From Myripristis murdjan (lineage: Eukaryota > Chordata > Actinopteri > Holocentriformes > Holocentridae), in NCBI RefSeq assembly GCF_902150065.1, contig NC_043990.1, forward strand, positions 20,935,699 to 20,999,698: a DNA stretch of 64,000 nucleotides. Direction: 5' to 3'. Made by a program: the position numbers and the translations under genes. Positions 46,848 through 59,170 of this stretch are shown here, piece by piece (position 1 is the first letter of the stretch; every line of letters starts with the position of its first letter). The notes under the pieces were generated by a model that saw only the letters and a program-made list of their open reading frames with translations, did not search any database and was not told where the DNA came from.

Positions 46848-47792
46848 AGAGCAGAAGACAAAGAGCAGAAGATACAACATTCAGTAAATGTGCCATTTCA
46901 GAATTTGAAGCTAAAACATAAGTCAAGTAAGGATGGGTATAGGTCCACTGAAATATTTCACTCAAGCAGAAGATGTCCACTTCAATCAAATTTTATTCAA
47001 GTCAATGAAAGAATATTTGTTTGGAAGTGTAAAAGACTAGCTCACTAAAAAACATGATTTAAATGCAAGTGCTGCTTTACTTTGTCACTTTGGTGTCCTC
47101 ATAAAGCAAAGTGATAAATTATTGTTTTAACATTAATAACAATTCTCATTGTCAAACTATTATATAAAAAAACAATCAAACCCTTAATTTTGAAACGTGC
47201 CAGCATTAAAATAATGATAATAATGAAAATCACTCTAACACTCTGTGGTCAAAAATATTGCTAGATTATATCCATGTAGAACCAACATTACATCTACCTA
47301 ACTAAAGATTGTAGTAGAAAATCAATTTAGCAAGCAGTAGTCATACAAGATAAAAAAAAAAAAGCAATTTAAAAAGAACAAAAATGCCTAATAGCCATTC
47401 CCACAGTAAGAATAAAAGTGGTGAAAATACAAAGTGCATACAGTATCGCTTTGTGCAAGCTTTGGAAAAGTAGTTAAGTTTGGAGCAGGATGCCATATTT
47501 TAAGAGGCATTGACTGAGAACTCTCCGGAAAACCCACAAGTTGAAGTAAGGGTGACTCACACCATAATTAAAAGCAGTCTCCAACTCACAAAAGCATGGC
47601 AGCAATGTGGAACAATGCAAAAAGCAGACCACAGTGTGCTAACACAGATATGAATGAGCAAATATACATACAAGTATATGACATGATGACAAAATAAATA
47701 TATGACAGCCTCCTTTAACTTCTGTGTTTTTTCCTAAATGTATGATGCCTCCTTCCACACGTCTGCATGTGTGTTGTGTGTGTGTGTTTCCT
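46071..47792. other. colq-cycs intergenic gap
   Basis: AT-rich DNA with the compound (CA)n(CAA)n microsatellite at 46761-46847. I see no exon. The cytochrome c 3' UTR must lie in the right part. Confidence 0.5.
46761..46847. repeat. (CA)n(CAA)n compound microsatellite
   Basis: About 22 CA units change directly into about 13 CAA units. GTTGTTGTTGTTG lies just before it (46740), so the ends are complementary and could pair. Confidence 0.97.
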
Positions 47793-49030
47793 TTAGGAGG
47801 TGGCGTCCTTTAAATAGGCTATAAGATCCTCTCTCTCCCTTTTCTTTCTAATCCCAGAAAAGATCATCTTGGTACCCGGGATGTATTTCTTAGGGTTGTG
47901 AAGGTAGACCATCAGTGTTTCTTCTCCCCACACTATACCTGGAAACACACACATACACAAGGGTCGTATGATTTTGAGAATAAAACGTATTATTTTTTTG
48001 GTGGCAATAACAATGTTCAGTGTTCAGACACATTCCTATACATCTGCTAAATGTGTTAAGGTGAATGTAGGGCAGTAGGTTTTATCGCCTCCTGTTAACA
48101 GACATGCTCAGACTCAGAGAAGGAATCTTGTCGATGTCATCCTGCCTGTCCAGACCTGCTGCTCAGTCTGTTAAACATAAAGATCTTCAAGTATTAAGTG
48201 CTTTTCCCAGTTCCCAGTTCCCAGTTCAATGACCATCTCATTTATTGCACGCAAACATACACACCAACTTCCCCAGAATGTTATTCCTGGCAGGGAGGAA
48301 AAGCCTCCACAACAGTACAGTGCTAAAACTCTCCACTGAAACTCATACAACTCAAGCATACAGACACATACCATGACCAGATTGGAATTACACAACATTT
48401 CTTGAAGGCAGATCTGCTTGGAGGCAGAAGTAATATAGCCAGACGAGCCGAGTTAAATTTCACTGAAGGCCTGCTTACATCTAAAGGTTGTGGTTATGAA
48501 AGAGAGAAAGAAAAAAATCTCTCCCATTGTTTTTCATTCATTACAGACCAGAGTTGCTTCTTTGAAATTGAAGTTGACTTGGTAGTGAACTTGAACTCTG
48601 AAAAGTTGTGGTTCTAAGTGTTGCAGGAGTCCTAAAACTTCTATAGTCTGTTCTCACTGTAATTGTGAGAGTCATTTTAATCCTCTGGATAGGAAGTTAC
48701 ATTTGACACTGCTGTGTATGCAGAAACAAAAGGTTTTCTGGTCACTTTTCACTAGGGAATGGCCTCGAGCTACAGGAATTCACACAAAACTTGGACCCTC
48801 CCCCACTATTTTTTATGGCCTGCCTACAATTTCAATCTGCAGCCTCAGCAGTGATGCATACCCTTATCGATGTTGGCCTGTGTGTAGGAGTAGCCAGGTG
48901 ACTGGCCAGTCTTCCTCCCAAACAGACCCCACAGGTTGGGTCCCACCTTGTGTCTCCCCCCCTCCTCCACTGTGTGACACTGGGAACATTTCTGGACAAA
49001 AACTTTCTTTCCTTTCTTGATGTCCCCCAT
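47793..49030 (-). CDS. cycs: Cytochrome c, somatic type
   Basis: Two coding exons, 49030-48862 and 47938-47793, join within the codon for Gly57 to give 104 aa. The protein carries electrons from complex III to complex IV in the mitochondrial intermembrane space and triggers apoptosome assembly when released. The haem is attached through CSQCH (Cys15, Cys18, His19 with Met1 counted), and PGTKM supplies the axial Met81. [20 protein letters not shown] and [13 protein letters not shown] are conserved. The intron position is the conserved one of vertebrate CYCS genes. Several residues differ from the usual vertebrate protein: [19 protein letters not shown] in place of LMEYLENPKK, and [10 protein letters not shown]. 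No disabling lesion is present, and the intron argues against a processed pseudogene. Teleosts have more than one cytochrome c gene; this may be the more divergent copy. Next to npvf, as in the human CYCS-NPVF region. Confidence 0.93.
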
Positions 49031-49443
49031 GACCACCAGCTATAGGGTGAGAGCAGAAGAAGTGACAATCAGCACAGACACAAAACAGCAACAGTTACAA
49101 AACAGTAATAAATATTCCATGGCCTACACTTGTGAAGATGGCTGCTTTAGAAAAGTATATAGCTATGCCAGTGAAAGTGTGTTAACAGAAGCCTAAAACA
49201 GGGAATATGAAAACCCTGTGTTTACTAGTTCAGTGATAACAGATCAGCTTTCCTTTAGTATTCATATAGAGTACATTTTGGAGACATCAAAGTAAAGGTA
49301 AAATATGGACGTTATGATGACAGGAGTTTAAAAAAAAAAAAAAAAAAAAGCCGCACATGTAGCATGTAGGAATACTGTAGTAAGTTTTTGTTTGGGATGG
49401 GCATTTGGCAGCGTAAACAACAGAATAACAAGCTTTAGCCTAC

Positions 49444-49780
49444 CTTACATGACCTGACGGGATGAATAGAAGATTAGTTGTTCCAATTTCTCCGGGAAGA
49501 GAAGTCAACTTCGCCACTCCGAGGTGATCGCTCGACTGCAACTTAGTTTTGCAGCTTTTAAAAGAGGAAAAAATAGCCCGCAACTCTTACAAGAACACGT
49601 CCGGACTGAACCTTCAGAGAAAAATCATTCAAATTTCCGTCGGGAGTAGGTGAATAGGCGGGGATCGTTTCGATGTGCGACGACAATAATAAAACTACAT
49701 AACAGTGAAAGACTTGCGCAACACAAGGAGGAAGATGCCAGCTATTTGGGTCACACCCGTTCGGTGTCTGTAGGTGGGAA
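49444..49780 (-). promoter_or_regulatory. cycs: cycs non-coding first exon and CpG-rich promoter
   Basis: A donor, CATGTAAG|GTAGGC, ends an untranslated exon at 49444, and the coding exon acceptor is CCTATAG at 49040. DNA from 49490 to 49770 is CpG-richer than its surroundings. TTGCGCA at 49714-49720 resembles half of an NRF-1 site, which controls CYCS in mammals. The exact transcription start is unknown. Confidence 0.45.
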
Positions 49781-50585
49781 GGGCGTGTTTAACAGGGAAT
49801 GAAAGGTGTCCTACATCATGCTGGATCCAGGATGTACCAGGAGTGAAAACAGTTTATTTCAAAGCAGATGAAAAGATGTAATTTTGTGGTTCTCGCTTGT
49901 TACTGTCAACCATGAAGTGCCATATTGTGCAGGGGCAGATCTAGAGGTTTTTCATGGGTGGCATGGAGTTTTGGCATGGTGGCTTAGGGTAGAATGGGCA
50001 GCATTAAGGAGAATTAGTTTAATTTACTCAGATTGGAGGTGCAATGATAATAATTGCCTACAGCTCCTCACAAGAAATCTCCTCAGGGAAACAGACTCCT
50101 CAGACAATCTCTCCAGAGACCTCATAGTCTAAACCAGGACCAAGAGTTGTTGCTATACCGGGGGACATAGAGTGCTAAAACTGTCCTGGACAGTGGCTGT
50201 GAAGATACACAGCAGCTTAGATAAATGGAATCTGGAACCACCTGCGAAAAAACCCAGCCAACAGCACATATCCTCAATGCCAGTGAAAATCTTCAGAAAT
50301 TGCAGTGATTTTACAACCATCAGTTTCACCTCAACTTATATTTATGCCTTTATCATAAATATTGGGCCATGTGACAATAACAGTAACAGTATAGTTTCTT
50401 GTAAACATTCGAAATCAAATGTAGTAATAATTTTATAGCAGGTAGCCTCATTGACTTATATTTTACTCTGCTGAGCAAGTGCTCAGTACTGCCCCTTGTG
50501 TCCAAAAGACTGTGTTGCACTCCTTTTTTCTGTCTGATGGCAGTGAGTTGCCTTGGCCTTTTCTCCACCGACTTTGCATGAACTT

Positions 50586-50690
50586 ATACATTGTATGTAG
50601 GCTTGCACAATGTATCAGCTCATGTGTGTTCTGTCTTCCATTCTAATGATACAATGTATCTATTTGTGCAAAGCCTACATAGATAGAAAG
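50586..50690. repeat. Inverted repeat able to form a hairpin
   Basis: TATGTAGGCTTGCACAA (about 50594-50610) pairs with TTGTGCAAAGCCTACATA (50664-50681), with one bulge. A second short arm (TGTATCA with TGATACA) pairs inside it, leaving a loop of about 30 nt. It has no coding content. Confidence 0.6.
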
Positions 50691-53600
50691 TCCAACCAAC
50701 CAATATCACATAGTAGTCTCATCCCTCTTGTTGTTGTGCACAGATTTCTACACAGTGCTGCATTCGCCTGAACTCAGACAGCAGCATTTTGGTACTGTAC
50801 ATATCTAACCCACAACATTTTTTTTTAGATTGCCCAAAACTGGGGTGGCAGCATGGGTGGCAAGGCCTTTTTTCAAGGTCATAGCTGCCACTGCATTCCA
50901 CCCCCTAGACCCTCCATTGCTCAAGTGTGAATCGATTTAAGTATTGGAGGCTGAAGCTCTACAATAACTGCTTCCTCCCAGTTGCTTGCAGTCACACAGG
51001 TCTAGCATACCACTCCTCATGGCTTCACGAAGGCTTTTGTGGATGTCAGTCATGGTGAAGGAATCTCGTAGGGCTGAACAGAACCTGTTTGGATTTCCCT
51101 CTGTTATTTTATGCCCTAACCTTCAGCACACTCCCTTTCTGCCTTCGGGAGTGGATGTAGGGAAACCTCCACTAGATCTCCTCCATACCACACAGACATC
51201 CTGATTGGACCTCATCGCTCAGGTTAGGTGACAATTTCCTGGGAATTGGATTGCATTCATAGGGAGTTCTCTGAGTTTGGCATTCACATGTTCCTTCTGA
51301 ACCAGAAGTGTAACACCAGGCATATCATCTGGTCTGAAATGCCCCACAAGGTGCAGGAACATTACTTATCTGCTCATTACAGATACATTGTTGAGCGCTG
51401 TATACATAGTCACCATCCCTGGGGAAAGGATTGCAGAGGTTGGAGCTGCTGGCTGTGCCATCAGGGTGTAACTGGTTGCCATGTTGGTGGGATTTAGGCC
51501 AATATTTACTTTCTAGGAGATGTTGTCATTGCAGGAGGCATGCCTTAAGTTTGTATTTTGGGTGTGCAGGGATCAGGACAGGTTTGGAGTGATCCCTCTG
51601 AAAGATCACAGAGGGAGCACAGGGTGTGTGAAGGTGAAGCAAACATATTAGAGCTCAGATTGGGAACATCTGCCAAGCTGAGTAGGGGCTGGGCTTTTGT
51701 CATTCTCTCATGCGGGTCATCCAGTTGTACAGCTGTATGTGTGTGTATGAACAAGGGTTTTGCCAACAGAAATACAAATATTTTAGGGTTGAAGCAGTAA
51801 ATAAATCTAATATTCCAAAAATTGTTCGGCTAATAAATACATTAAAAATTACTTTAATTTCCTGTTTTCCCTAGATTTTCATTCAATTTTCATTTCATGT
51901 GTGTCCCCTCCAGCTTGTGAAACATGTTCGCTGTGTGCTGGCTCACGTTGATGTCTCAGGCTCTCAGAGTTGGGTTGGGCTGGGTTAGGTTGGGGAGGAC
52001 CGTCATGGGTGATGATGCGTGCAACACCTCCCTCTCCCTGCTCACACACTTTGAGAACTGAAGAACATTTTCATCATGGCACAAATGATGAACCCAGAGC
52101 ACTGAAGTCACACTGGCAAAAAGACATGACAGTGATGTATAATTTCTGTTTTCATAAGTGGAACTAAAATGTGATGTGTGCATTTGCTACATCGCCATGC
52201 CCCACCACTTTGTTAATAGCCGGTGTCCTGTGGTTATTCATCACAATGTCTCATCTCTCCTCTCACCAGATAGAAACCGTGCTGGCCTGGCAAACAAGCT
52301 GACTAGTTTTTGGTTTACTTTTTCCAATCAATCACCTCATGACAGAATGCCCCTCCTCCCCAACAAATCAGGAGGGTGACTTTGCAGTGATTTAGAAATG
52401 TAATCAACCATTTCTACTCTTTTACAGTCTCTGTGTCTTGTTGTAGCCTGGTATCTCTGTCTGTTTTCTGTCTTACTTTATTTCTCTGTGTCTACCTTCA
52501 CATGCCCGCAGTAATTTGATTATTCACTACAAGCAAAGCAGAATAAGGTGCCGTTAATATGTGGTGGTGCGGTGTCCTATCTTTCATCCAGCAATTATGC
52601 CTCGTCGTCATATGCTATTGGCTACAAGCGTCATCAGTCAGTTTCCTGCTCCCATTATCTGCTTTGGCATTTCCGTTAGTCCCACATTACCCAGTGCTGA
52701 GACTCAAGTTAAGCTGGGAGGGTGGGATGTAAATGAAGAAGCTGTAAAAGTTGAGACTTCATGGTATGTCAGGCAAGTGTTGCTACTTGCGAATTCACCC
52801 AGGGCACGCCTTGGTGCTGTATGTGAGTTTTACATGTCCAAACAGCCCTTCAATAATGTAAGTACTAATATCACTGAAGGCGTATCCCCTAGTCTTAGAC
52901 TTCACAAATGACTATTAACTGCTAGATAATTGGACTGTGGCGTTGGTATGCATGTAAATGCAACCAAATGGTCTGCTTCCGGTCTTTTTGTGAACCATCT
53001 TTTATATTACAATATGCGTTCCTGTGATTTTGCCTCTGTTTCTTTGTCTGTCCCCCACATACATACTGTTCCCTTTATACAGGACAGTGATGTGGTTGGC
53101 AGATGGTTTCTTCATCCTTCGTCCTCACTCCAGACTCTTTACTTTATTTATGATGGTAGCTGTGAATACTGTTATTACAGCAGCAACCCTGACCCAACCA
53201 CTTGAGAAATAGTACACAACAAAACAAAGTGCTGTAATAAAGCTAATAAAAACATCAAATTGTTATATTTGCCCTATGTACAGTTATCTGACATTTTAAG
53301 ATATGGCAGCAGATGACTCAGTACAATGTCTCCATGTGATTAGGAGAAAGCAATACATAAGAAACAACAGAAATTTTACATATGCCAACAGTACAAGTAA
53401 AATATTAGAAAAACTAAAACCAAATTCTGCTAAATTCTATTTAAAAAAGATCAAACAAAAATACATTCAACTGCATACTCTGTGCTCCTCTCTCAGCCAT
53501 TTTAATTGTTGTGAAATGGCCTGCTAAAGGGTTAAACACTAAATGATTATGATGTTTACAAGTGGCACTTCACCTGATGTTAACCTCTATTGGTGTGGGA

Positions 53601-56222
53601 ACTCTGTGACAGGAAGGACAAATGCCTCAGGAGAGACTTGGGCTTGGTTTCTGTCTCCATCTAGTGGTCAGTCACTGTACTGAACAAGGTGGTGAATATT
53701 CAAACTAAGTCTGATATCAGATGGACACTCTGAATATGGTGTGGCACCACTTACAACTGATCATTGATCCAGACACAACCTCCCCTAAGGTTACACAAAT
53801 CAGTGTAGCATGGTTTAGCTTTCTAATTTGCTTGACTGTACATCATGATGTTTGTTAACTGATTTTGAAAGATATAATGGTTTTTATCATAAAGGTAATG
53901 ACATGAGGACTCTCTCAGTACTCAGGTAAAGGGCCTCCACCGTGCTTGTGGTGTTGATGTTCCTCTATCATGGCTGTTTGCTTCTTTTTGTTCCTGTACC
54001 TGGAGGTTGGACATGGCCTCATTACGCTCAGCTAAGCACTGTTGCATTTACTGTATATAGACTTAAGCAACAGAAACTGAGCGAGATGACACTGTATGAT
54101 GTATCATGTGTTAAGTTATTTAATCCTTGCTTGATAACTTTTCAATCAGTTGAAAAGACATTTATGAAGCAATTTCTGATTTTTAGTAAACAAAGATTTT
54201 TTCTACATATGTTCACAATTGTCTAATTAGAGCAGAAATCTCCCAGTAACAGAAATTTTCCCAAAATTTATTTATTTATTTATTTGCTTGAGATCAACAA
54301 ATGCTGTTATGCTAGTCACTTTCTCACAACGCCATACTCCATCTTTTGGTTTATTTTCTCTGTAATGTCTCTATTTTATATTTAATGATTTGATTCTAAT
54401 GCTACTTGACCAGAAACTAACTGGAAGTAGTCAAAGTAATTGCCTTAAAGGAACAATGAAGCTATTTCTACAAGTGAAGTAGCTTTTCAGTTCAAATTGT
54501 TGTATCTGAGTCTCAGGTAGACAAACATGTTTCAGCATAGGTTAAACTAAACTGAATTCCTATGACTAGGGGAAGATAATGTCACCAGCACATGCACACA
54601 GTAGCACTGTATAGTAATGTAGGTGGGTTTGAAGTCATAAGGAAGTGGTAGAGATAGGTGAAAAACTCAGAATACCATTTTGATTCCTTTGAAAGGAATT
54701 TAACCAGGAATTAGTCTGAATGTATTTTGGCTCATGCTTCTGCAGATTTTCCCCTATATTATGAAACATGTTAGAATATTTTTCTCCTTTTGTCTCATGC
54801 TTATTCTACAGTGACATCGTCATCTTGTTTGATGGACATTCTCACACTTAAAACTCTCAGTAACAAGTTCAGGTCATCCAAGATCAGTTAATTCATACGA
54901 TATAGAATAAATTCACACTTATATCACCTGCACAGAAAAGTGCCCTTTTAAAAGTAAGACATGTGGCATTATCAAAGCAATTAGTTGAGGAATAACTTGC
55001 TTGTTTCACTCCTGATGGCTGAAAAAATGTCAAGGAGATGTTTATTCTGCATTCAATTTACCTGCTGGAATTAGATCCCAGTTTCATGTCAAAACACAGG
55101 ATAGAGATTCTGTTAGTCTGATTCACGGTAATAGAAAATACACTCACACAGTTCTGCTCACACACAGACAGATATTGATATCTTCGGGCATGCATGCAAG
55201 ATCTCTGGAGTGAGACTACCTGCTGCCTCCATGTGTCAGTTCGGGGTAGTGATGGTGGTACAGCAGGTGTTGGATCCACTAAATTCAGATGTTTAGTGAA
55301 ATCCTCGAAGCCTTCCACTACCAGCCCAGCTCACACCCTAGGAGCTTCATGTCTGGTCCTCTGAATGCTTACAGCCCACCTGATGATCTCACAGCAGAGA
55401 TGCTCTTAAAATAAAAATGGCTTCTCAGTCAGTTTTTTTGGGGGGGAGCTGTGATATAATTGATGTGGTTTTACCCAAGTTTGAAGGTGGCAGATCTCTC
55501 ATGAATCAATTTTGCTTTATCTGTTGGCATGGCTTATATCTGTCAAATCCAAGAATTTAAGGGCGAAAACAGTCATTGCAGGTGTCCAGCAGAGGAACTT
55601 GTTTATTCTTTGTGACAGGCAGATGACAAAGAGGGTCAGACTGCGCTCCCCCTCAGATACCTCAGATTCTCCCCCTAGTAAAAACATTCAGACACAAACT
55701 CCCATTCTTTCCCGTAGCCATCACCTTACTTAGTTCAGGTAGAGCAATGATGGTGATTCTTTATGGGTGTCTACTGATTTTAACATCATATGTATCCAGC
55801 AGTGCTGTGTTTCTATAGGTGTTTTAGTTGTTCACCACTTCCTGCTGTGGAGCTTTCAGAGCCATGCTTGTGTTTTTGTAATGTTATTTATGTATGTTTT
55901 TACTAATATGGGTTTATGTCACTTTGCTGCAAATCCAATTGGTCTTCGGGGCCAAATGAAGTTTACAGTTGGTGTCTCAAGCTAAGCACAGATGTGGCTT
56001 TAGTCTGGCCTTGAGTGCAGCCACAGTGTGTGCCATCCCATTGTAGGGGGAGGGTAGTTGATGTGTGTAAAAAAAATTATGGTCAGAATCAGTAGTGATC
56101 AAGAATGGTGCAAAATAAACACAAACAACTCACTTTTTTTTTTTTAAATTGTTGTTTAATGTGTGTTTCCCATAAGTACATTTCAGCTAAATCTACATTT
56201 ACAACTACATTTACCATAATTT

Positions 56223-56227
<5 letters not shown>

Positions 56228-56254
<27 letters not shown>
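56228..56254. repeat. (TA)n microsatellite
   Basis: A perfect TA run lies in the region of the npvf 3' UTR. Confidence 0.95.
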
Positions 56255-56419
56255 GCCCTCCGGAAATTAAAACGGGCTGTTCTCTTTTGATTTGAAACCT
56301 TTGTCTTCACAGTAGAGACAGTGTACATTGAGCTTTACATGCATAGATGCCAAGTTTGCAGTGTCGGCTTAATATCAACATGCTCTGTCCTCTTCATCTT
56401 TTAAAGGTTTTCATGCATG

Positions 56420-58241
56420 TCATTTTCTTCTGAGCTGCTTGTAGTCTAGTAGTTTCCTGTCGAAAGGGAAATAATACATAATAAACACAAATTTATTTTA
56501 TAAATACATAAATATTCAACAACTACACTAAATTAGTGCTAATCAGAGTTAGGATTGTATGTCCAAAGGAGAATCCCACTGCACTTACTGGTGAAACAGC
56601 ATTTTTTGAGGCACTGCTTCGATACATGGCTTCTTTGCTTGCAAGTTGCAGTGTCATGGTGTTGTTCTTTTGAAATATGTATTAGTGTGATTATGCTTAA
56701 GTGAAGAAATGCCTACCTGTACCAGTCAGTGTTCAATGGCCAATCACTGGCCAGCGTCCTGAACAGGCTCCAGGAGAGGCTGCTTCTCCCAAATCTCTGA
56801 GGCAGGGTGGGAAGAGATGATTCTTCCACATCAGGGCATTCAGCGCACATTCGAATCACTTCCCAAGACCTTCCAAACCTTTGTGGCAAATTGGGTGAGG
56901 ACTTCGGTAACCTGTCATCATCAGAATCATACTCTCTTCCAAAGCGCAAGGGCAAGTTGGCATGCATGTGCAGAGGCTTGGCAGTGGGCGGGTAGAGTCT
57001 GACCATGGTCGGGAGGCTTATTTTGCTGCTGGTGGGGGCCACATGTATGTTGAAGTTCTCGAAATCCAAACTTCTACGTATTCCATTGCTTGTCTGGAGA
57101 GAGAAACATGTTAAAAATTCACATCAGTGTATTTTAGATGCGTTCTGATGCGTTATAGCAATTAATGGTATTTTCAACTAAGCTTGGCTACACCATTTGC
57201 ATTAATGAATAAGAAGATGAAGGTGTATGTTAAAGTAAATCCTCAGTGGCTGCTGCTGTTTAACCTCAACTCCACCACTCCTGTTAATGGGTGTGCCATT
57301 GCTGCACGGTCGTGCTTTGTTCAAATCCCCAAAACTTTATTTTAAATTATAGTGGAGATCCCAAGGTTTCCAAAGATACCAAATATGTCCTGATGCACAA
57401 GACATCTAGTTTGATGTGATGCTGCAGCGATAAAACAATGGCATCTTGATTTTGAATATTTCACAGAGTAGAAGCCTAATGTAGCTTCAGTGAAATGTTG
57501 CAACAAGCAGATACAGAATTTTACAAGAATGGCATGTGTTTATGTGCTTTTGTTGTACAGTGTGGAAATATATAGTTTTTTCTAATGTTGAAGCTACCTA
57601 AGGTGGAAAATTAAGGGAATATCTGGCCTGACTTTCAAGACAGTCGACCACTCTTCCATCTGTGTTATGACCTTTTATAATTATAAAATCAATCTTCCTC
57701 AGCACTTAACATTATAATTCCATATTTTGCCATCAATGCTTGCCTTTATTTCTCCCTGCTGGCATGGCAGTAATTGCATCAGTTTCTACAGTACAAGAGT
57801 ACAGTGGGAAACTTGGGAAAATGTGGTCAAATAGGTAAAAAAAAATGGGTAAATTTGATTTCACTGGATAGAAAATTAGTTCTTACATCGTACTCAGGCT
57901 CAGCCTTGTCAGAACCTTGTCAGGCCCTTATCATCTATTTCCAGTACAGGCCAATGTGAATGTGTGGCATTTTAGCAAGTGTCATGTCATGTCTAACTCA
58001 GAGAGCACAAGACAAATCTGAGAAGAAGAAAAAAAAAAAAATCTAGCAGCCCGGTAGGAGACATAGCCTGGCTTTGCTGCGCTCTTACCTGTTGGTGTGG
58101 CTGTCTTCTGACAGTGTGTCTGCTGTCATTGCGGATGGATTTCCCATAGACCTGGAGATCAAAGGCTGCTATTCTGTCATGGTGTCCCAGCATCAAGAGG
58201 GCGAACATTGTCAGTAACATGTTAACAGCAGAGGGACACAT
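56420..58241 (-). CDS. npvf: Neuropeptide VF precursor (LPXRFamide/GnIH)
   Basis: Three exons join in phase: 58241-58089, 57093-56717 and 56456-56420, giving 188 aa. The precursor yields hypothalamic LPXRFamide peptides that act on the receptor NPFFR1 and modulate gonadotropins. The N-terminus is a signal peptide (NMLLTMFALLMLGHHDRIAA). After a dibasic site (GIRR) peptide 1 starts with SLDFENFNIHVAP and ends ANLPLRFGR (44 residues). Peptide 2 ends SSPNLPQRFGR, and peptide 3 SSLPTLPQRFGR. Each Gly-Arg provides the amide donor and cleavage site. A Cys-x-x-Cys (MCAECPD) lies in the spacer between peptides 2 and 3. Exon 3 adds only twelve residues, KLLDYKQLRRK and part of the joining codon, before TGA. 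Peptide number and order match other teleosts. The start was chosen as the first in-frame ATG; a second Met seven codons later is also possible. Confidence 0.95.
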
Positions 58242-59129
58242 GCCTTACTTCCTGTGGACCAGGCTGGCTCCTCATATTAAAGACCACTGTCAACGTCACC
58301 TATGGCGTGTGTTGGGTACACCCACATACATTCACACACGCACATGCACACTTTGATGCACTGATCTGTCTTGACCCATCCTCATGCCACATGCACGCGC
58401 ACACACATACACACATACACACACACAGACATAGACATATGTATCTGGATGGACTTCCTCTGCCTTTAAGCGTCACAAATTCCTGACTTGCTGATCACCA
58501 GCTCGGAGAAAATATATTTTTAAAAGTATGTATGCCCTAATTGGACTACGAAATGAACAAGTTCCTGAGTTTGTTAAAGCAGGAACATGACAGGTGCTCA
58601 TAGCAACTGAGAGGTGGTGCTCTATAGGAAATATGACAGGAGAATATCAATGATGCGTCAAAAGAAACGTTAATTGTTGATGAGCTTTTGTGTCCATGAA
58701 AAGGCGAAGGACTGAAAGAGCTAATCAACGCACACACTCCTTAAAGAGCACAATGCTGAATTTACAGTGGGGGTGGCAACATAAATCTCAAGATTTAGAG
58801 GCCTTTTAAAGGACCATGATATCACCTGATGTAGCGCTGAGGAGAAACAAAATGAAAAACAGTATGTCAGAAAAAACATTGTCTTTGTTCTTTTTTGTCC
58901 ATGAAACGCCCTAATGAAGCAACTCGCTACTTCGCTTGTTGAGTTTTACCAAAGAATTAAAGGTAATGAAGCCTTAACATGACCAAATAAGTTGTGTTAT
59001 ACTGTAAGTATGCAGGGCAGATTTGATGGAACATAATTGTGATCATGGCATAGTAGTAAGACATCAGTATAGGTATCTGGTATATGCAGATACACACAAA
59101 TAACACTGCATCAGTTTCTTGATATGATC

Positions 59130-59170
59130 TAGATCAGAGGTTTTCAAACTGAGATACGGGCCTCCCCGGG
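59130..59170. mobile_element. Possible hAT-type terminal sequence
   Basis: CAGAGGTTTTCAAACTGAGA resembles the CAGxGGTTCTCAAACT ends of hAT-family MITEs. I could not find a matching inverted end or an 8-bp target duplication. Confidence 0.25.

Larger units (their letters stand above)
49790..56415. other. Gene-free interval between cycs and npvf
   Basis: No host exon or recognisable protein is found. It contains the hairpin at 50586-50690, short poly-A/T runs and a (TA)n run at 56228-56254. ORFs of 60-116 codons here lack codon bias, splice partners and known motifs. The last part includes the npvf 3' UTR. Confidence 0.5.

Noticed and set aside
46671-47048. 125-codon plus frame encoding poly-Thr/His and poly-Gln
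   Set aside because: It is the translation of the (CA)n(CAA)n microsatellite with no splice partner or conserved sequence.
49884-53530. Various 70-116 codon frames between cycs and npvf
   Set aside because: They share no recognisable domain, have no exon neighbours and sit in AT-rich intergenic DNA.
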